DNA of 8,588 nt from Desulfobacula sp. (GTDB lineage: Bacteria > Desulfobacterota > Desulfobacteria > Desulfobacterales > Desulfobacteraceae). The stretch spans positions 1-8,588 of the forward strand of contig NZ_JAIOSW010000393.1 in assembly GCF_021107415.1 (NCBI RefSeq), read 5' to 3'. Position 1 is the stretch's first letter. Each line of letters starts with the position of its first letter. Shown here piece by piece: positions 5,638 to 8,588 of this stretch. The notes beneath the pieces were generated by a model. That model saw nothing but the letters and a program-made list of their open reading frames with translations. It ran no database searches and had not been told where the DNA came from. A program made the position numbers and the translations under genes.

Positions 5638-6516
5638 TTAATCTACAAAAACCTGGGTACCAATACCGGAATCGGTAAACAACTCAAGCAACACGGCATG
5701 GGGCAGTTTCCCATTAATAATGTGGGACTTTTTTACACCGTTTTTTAAAGCATCCAAGGCACATTCGACCTTGGGGATCATTCCACCCTTAATCCCATCT
5801 GTTTCAATCATTTTTTGAATGGTTAAAGCATCCACGGAAGAAATCAGTTTTTTGTTCATATCCAGCACGCCATCCACATCAGTAACAAGCATCAGGCGTT
5901 CTGCATTCAAAGCTGATGCAATCTTTGATGCAACAACATCAGCGTTGATATTATATGTTTCACCATTAACACCCACACCCACCGGTGCAATAATGGGAAT
6001 AAATCCTTTGACCGTCAGGGTATGAATAATCTCAGGATTAATGGTTGACACATTGCCAACCATGCCGGGATCTATGATTTCAGGCGGTTTGTTTTCATCT
6101 TCCTTATGATAGATGGTCATCTTCTCTGCAATAATCAGCATACCGTCTTTTCCGGTCAGGCCCACAGCTTTGCCTCCCTGACGATTAACCCTTGAAACAA
6201 TATCCTTGTTGACCTTGCCGCCCAAAACCATCTCAACCACATCCATGGTTTCATCATCAGTATATCTCATGCCCCGGACAAATTTTGATGTAATCCCCAT
6301 GGCATCCAACACTTTATTGATCTGGGGTCCGCCGCCATGAACAACAACCGGATTTACCCCAATGTATTTTAACAAGGTGATATCGTTGGCAAAATCTTTT
6401 TTCAAATTTTCATCCACCATTGCATGACCGCCATATTTCACCACAATGGTCTTGCCGGAAAATCTTTTTATATACGGCAGCGCCTCAATCAGTATCTCAG
6501 CAACACTATTTGTCAT
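5638..6516 (-). CDS. argB: Acetylglutamate kinase, arginine-sensitive type
   Basis: ArgB phosphorylates N-acetylglutamate with ATP, the second and usually flux-controlling step of arginine synthesis. The amino acid kinase fold is clear in the 292 residues: K27 in [16 protein letters not shown] (60-66), GLTGKDG (119-125), [10 protein letters not shown] with D193, VTDVDGVL (211-218), and K249 in GGMIPKV. The extra N-terminal segment (about residues 1-22, ending [13 protein letters not shown]) resembles the mobile N-helix of hexameric, arginine-inhibited enzymes such as those of Thermotoga and Pseudomonas. It is absent from the arginine-insensitive E. coli enzyme. Feedback inhibition by arginine is therefore the likely control. 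The ATG at 6514-6516 overlaps the hslU stop by four bases (ATGA), with AAGG eight bases upstream inside hslU. Confidence 0.97.
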   Translation of the reverse strand: MTNSVAEILIEALPYIKRFSGKTIVVKYGGHAMVDENLKKDFANDITLLKYIGVNPVVVHGGGPQINKVLDAMGITSKFVRGMRYTDDETMDVVEMVLGGKVNKDIVSRVNRQGGKAVGLTGKDGMLIIAEKMTIYHKEDENKPPEIIDPGMVGNVSTINPEIIHTLTVKGFIPIIAPVGVGVNGETYNINADVVASKIASALNAERLMLVTDVDGVLDMNKKLISSVDALTIQKMIETDGIKGGMIPKVECALDALKNGVKKSHIINGKLPHAVLLELFTDSGIGTQVFVD

Positions 6517-7922
6517 AGGATATACCTTGCCAAATCTTCATTTTCAACAATGTCCATCAATTGCTTTTCCACAAAAGATGCATCAATTACAATCTTTTTT
6601 TCTTCTATATCAGGTGCTTTAAAAAGAATATCTTCCAACAACTTTTCCAGAATGGTATGAAGCCTTCTGGCACCAATATTTTCTGTTGAGGCATTAACTT
6701 CCACAGCAATGGCTGAAATCTTATCAACCGCACCTTTTGTAAACTCAATCTCTATACCTTCTGTTCTTAGCAGGGCGATGTATTGAAGCACAAGTGCATT
6801 TTTAGGCTCTGTTAGAATTCTTACAAATTCATTGGCCCCCAGAGAGCTGAGTTCCACCCTTATGGGAAACCTTCCCTGGAGTTCCGGGATCAAGTCCGAC
6901 GGTTTTGACATATGGAATGCGCCGGAAGCGATAAACAGGATGTGATCTGTTTCCACTATTCCATGCTTTGTCGGAACGGAACTTCCTTCAACAATGGGCA
7001 AAAGGTCTCTTTGGACTCCTTCTTTTGAGACTTCCGGGCCATAACTTTTTTCTTTGCCCACAATTTTATCAATTTCATCTATAAAAATAATCCCGGACTG
7101 TTCCACCATGGTTACGGCATCTGCCTTTACCTGCTCCATGTCCACAAGATGGGCCGCTTCTTCCTGGGTCACAAGTTTTATGGCATCTTTAATTTTTACC
7201 TTGCGACGCTTGGTGTTTTTGGGCATCAGGTTTCCCAGCATATCCCTGACATTAATTCCCATCTCCTCAATGCCGGTATTGGAAAAAATTTCAACCATGG
7301 GGGAAGATTTATCCTGCACCTCAAGGTCAATCTCTCTTGCATCAAGCTTTCCTGCTCTCAGCATTTTTCTTAGTTTTCCCCTGGTGGATGCTTTGGGCTG
7401 ATTGTCTTCATGCTCCTGCCCGGTCGTAATGATATCAATATCATTTGAAATAACCGCACCGGTTTTTGAAGATGGCGGCAGTAAAATATCCAGGATCCTT
7501 TCTTCCGCTATCCTGGCTGCTTTTTCCTGGACCTCATCCTGCTGTCTTACCCTTAATTTATTTACGGTCAATTCCACAATATCCCTGATCATGGATTCAA
7601 CATCCCTGCCCACATATCCAACTTCTGTAAACTTTGAGGCTTCCACCTTGTAAAAGGGAGAATCGGTTAAATTGGCAAGCCTTCTTGCAATCTCGGTCTT
7701 TCCAACACCAGTGGGCCCGATCAATATAATATTTTTCGGGGCAATCTCTTCTTGAAGGTCTTTGTCAAGCTGTTGCCTTCTCCATCTGTTTCTCAAGGCA
7801 ATGGCAACTGATTTTTTGGCATCATTTTGACCGATAATATATTTATCCAGCTCTTCTACAATCTGACCGGGTTTTAAGTTGTGTTTTAAATTGTGTTTTA
7901 AATTATGTTTTAAATCTTTCAT
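6513..7922 (-). CDS. hslU: HslU, ATPase/unfoldase subunit of the HslVU protease
   Basis: HslU (ClpY) is a hexameric AAA+ ATPase that unfolds proteins and threads them into HslV. In 469 residues I see [12 protein letters not shown] (21-32), Walker A GPTGVGKT (69-76), pore loop GYVG (102-105), the HslU-specific I domain (about 110-245), Walker B IIFIDEID (278-285), an arginine-finger region [11 protein letters not shown] with R351, sensor 2 GARR (417-420), and the C-terminal tail EDLARYIL that docks into HslV. No catalytic element is missing. The unusual part is the N-terminus: residues 4-15 are LKHN three times, then LKP, encoded by 12-bp tandem repeats, where most HslU begin directly with a short lead to the IVEELD motif. 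The ATG at 7920-7922 is the only sensible start, 15 bases after hslV, with a weak AGAG upstream. Confidence 0.97.
   Translation of the reverse strand: MKDLKHNLKHNLKHNLKPGQIVEELDKYIIGQNDAKKSVAIALRNRWRRQQLDKDLQEEIAPKNIILIGPTGVGKTEIARRLANLTDSPFYKVEASKFTEVGYVGRDVESMIRDIVELTVNKLRVRQQDEVQEKAARIAEERILDILLPPSSKTGAVISNDIDIITTGQEHEDNQPKASTRGKLRKMLRAGKLDAREIDLEVQDKSSPMVEIFSNTGIEEMGINVRDMLGNLMPKNTKRRKVKIKDAIKLVTQEEAAHLVDMEQVKADAVTMVEQSGIIFIDEIDKIVGKEKSYGPEVSKEGVQRDLLPIVEGSSVPTKHGIVETDHILFIASGAFHMSKPSDLIPELQGRFPIRVELSSLGANEFVRILTEPKNALVLQYIALLRTEGIEIEFTKGAVDKISAIAVEVNASTENIGARRLHTILEKLLEDILFKAPDIEEKKIVIDASFVEKQLMDIVENEDLARYIL
7871..7915. repeat. 12-bp tandem repeat inside the hslU start
   Basis: On the plus strand GTTTTAAGTTGT, GTTTTAAATTGT and GTTTTAAATTAT lie head to tail, followed by a partial fourth copy GTTTTAAAT. 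The unit is four codons (LKHN on the minus strand), so a gain or loss of copies keeps the reading frame. Copies differ by only one or two bases, which points to recent expansion. Confidence 0.9.
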
Positions 7923-7937
7923 TATCTTTTTTTCTCT

Positions 7938-8480
7938 TTAGTTAAATTCTTCCACAGCAATATAATGATTCGTATAGATACACAAATCAGCCGCTATTTT
8001 CATGGCTTTTTCCACAATTTGTCTTGATTCAAGATCTGTGTTTTCAAGCAGAGCGACTGCTGCAGACTGGGCTGCTGTACTGCCCGAGCCGATACTGATC
8101 ACCCCTTCATCGGGTTCAATGACATCCCCGTTGCCCGATAATAGATAAGTATTCTGCCTGTCAACAGCAATCATCATGGCTTCAAGCCGCCGCAAATATT
8201 TATCCGTTCTCCACTCTCTTGCAAGTTCCACACAGGCCCTTGTCAGACTTCCATTATATCTTTCCAGTTTTTGTTCAAGTTTTTCAGACAGGGTCAATGC
8301 ATCTGCTGTAGCCCCTGCAAAACCTACAATAATCTTGTTATTATAAATTCTTCTGACTTTTCTTGCTTTGTGCTTTGTGACAATAGTTCCCAATGTCACT
8401 TGCCCGTCCCCCGCAACAACAACGTTATCTTTATGTCTTACCGCAAGAATCGTTGTTCCGTGAAATACCTCTTTATCCAT
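7938..8480 (-). CDS. hslV: HslV, peptidase subunit of the HslVU protease
   Basis: HslV (ClpQ) is an N-terminal-threonine peptidase related to the proteasome beta subunit. It forms a double hexamer capped by HslU in the cytosol. The 180-residue precursor begins MDKEVFHG, followed by TTILAVRHK. The nucleophile is expected to be T9 after removal of an eight-residue propeptide, longer than the single Met of the E. coli protein. D25 (AGDGQVTLG) and K41 (KARKVRR) correspond to the active-site residues Asp17 and Lys33 of the mature enzyme. GFAGATADA, the [11 protein letters not shown] and IGSGS loops and the C-terminal CIYTNH are also present. The ATG at 8478-8480 has AAGGCGG (8488-8494) seven bases upstream. 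It lies 20 bases after xerC and 15 before hslU, the classical codVWX-like arrangement. Confidence 0.97.
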   Translation of the reverse strand: MDKEVFHGTTILAVRHKDNVVVAGDGQVTLGTIVTKHKARKVRRIYNNKIIVGFAGATADALTLSEKLEQKLERYNGSLTRACVELAREWRTDKYLRRLEAMMIAVDRQNTYLLSGNGDVIEPDEGVISIGSGSTAAQSAAVALLENTDLESRQIVEKAMKIAADLCIYTNHYIAVEEFN

Positions 8481-8500
8481 TTTTTAGCCGCCTTATATTT

Positions 8501-8588
8501 TCAACTTCTTGGATGTGCCTTGTCATATACCTGCATCAGCCGGTCCATACTCACATGGGTATAGACCTGGGTGGTGGATAAGCTTACA
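8501..8588 (-). CDS. xerC: Tyrosine recombinase XerC, C-terminal end only
   Basis: Only the last 28 codons are in the window; the gene continues beyond 8588. The visible sequence reads VSLSTTQVYTHVS, then MDRLMQVYDKAHPRS and a TGA at 8501-8503. The LSTTQVYTHV segment is the active-site tyrosine motif of phage-integrase-type recombinases. The DRLMQVYDKAHPR tail is characteristic of XerC/XerD, which act as a pair at the chromosomal dif site to resolve dimers. Position directly ahead of hslV (20-base gap) favours XerC, because xerC-hslV-hslU is a widespread order. The XerC versus XerD choice rests on this context. Confidence 0.85.
   Translation of the reverse strand, partial: VSLSTTQVYTHVSMDRLMQVYDKAHPRS

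Noticed and set aside
7871..7915. The repeated GTTTTAAA units as a small CRISPR array or regulatory iteron
   Set aside because: Units are head to tail with no spacers and lie in frame inside hslU; a coding microsatellite explains them.

Overview
The window is a stretch of bacterial chromosome dominated by one tightly packed minus-strand gene series. It reads (5' to 3' on the minus strand) xerC (end only) - hslV - hslU - argB - argD - argH - small lipoprotein - folK - transaldolase - pgsA, followed by tRNA-Gly(GCC) and tRNA-Cys(GCA). The moderately AT-rich composition, the xerC-hslV-hslU-argB-argD order, the CGKKGPP lipoprotein next to argH and the folK/transaldolase/pgsA tail fit a sulfate-reducing deltaproteobacterium (Desulfobacterota, probably Desulfobacterales such as Desulfobacter or Desulfobacula). 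This assignment is inference from remembered gene order and protein style, not from a search.

Right part (about 5640-8588): the last codons of the XerC tyrosine recombinase, then the HslV peptidase and HslU ATPase of the two-component cytosolic protease, then ArgB. Middle (about 2570-5640): ArgB, ArgD and ArgH give steps 2, 4 and 8 of arginine synthesis. argF and argG, which often lie between argD and argH in relatives, are absent, with only 39-53 bases there. A lipoprotein with one fibronectin-III-like domain overlaps argH. Left-middle (838-2566): folK (folate), a TalC/FSA-type transaldolase (pentose phosphates) and pgsA (phosphatidylglycerol). Most spacings from hslV to pgsA are 0-39 bases or 4-base ATGA overlaps, and I see no terminator inside, so one long housekeeping transcript is likely.

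After pgsA there is a near-consensus sigma-70 promoter (TTGACA, 17 bases, TATAAA) driving the two tRNAs, closed by a perfect 11-bp hairpin with a T tract. The same terminator probably also stops read-through from the long operon.

Left edge (1-332): two broken genes meet tail to tail. A plus-strand fragment carries a secreted-protein beta-sandwich module. A minus-strand fragment carries a signal peptide and the start of a Sel1-like repeat, with a one-base frameshift in an A5T6 tract. This looks like a decayed rearrangement junction beside the tRNA pair.

I found no evidence of a new defence or mobile system. The most unusual points are the gene-fragment junction, the frameshifted secreted-protein start, the in-frame 12-bp tandem repeat at the start of hslU, the missing argF/argG, the G8 tract at the start of argH, and the FN3-like lipoprotein inside the arginine operon.
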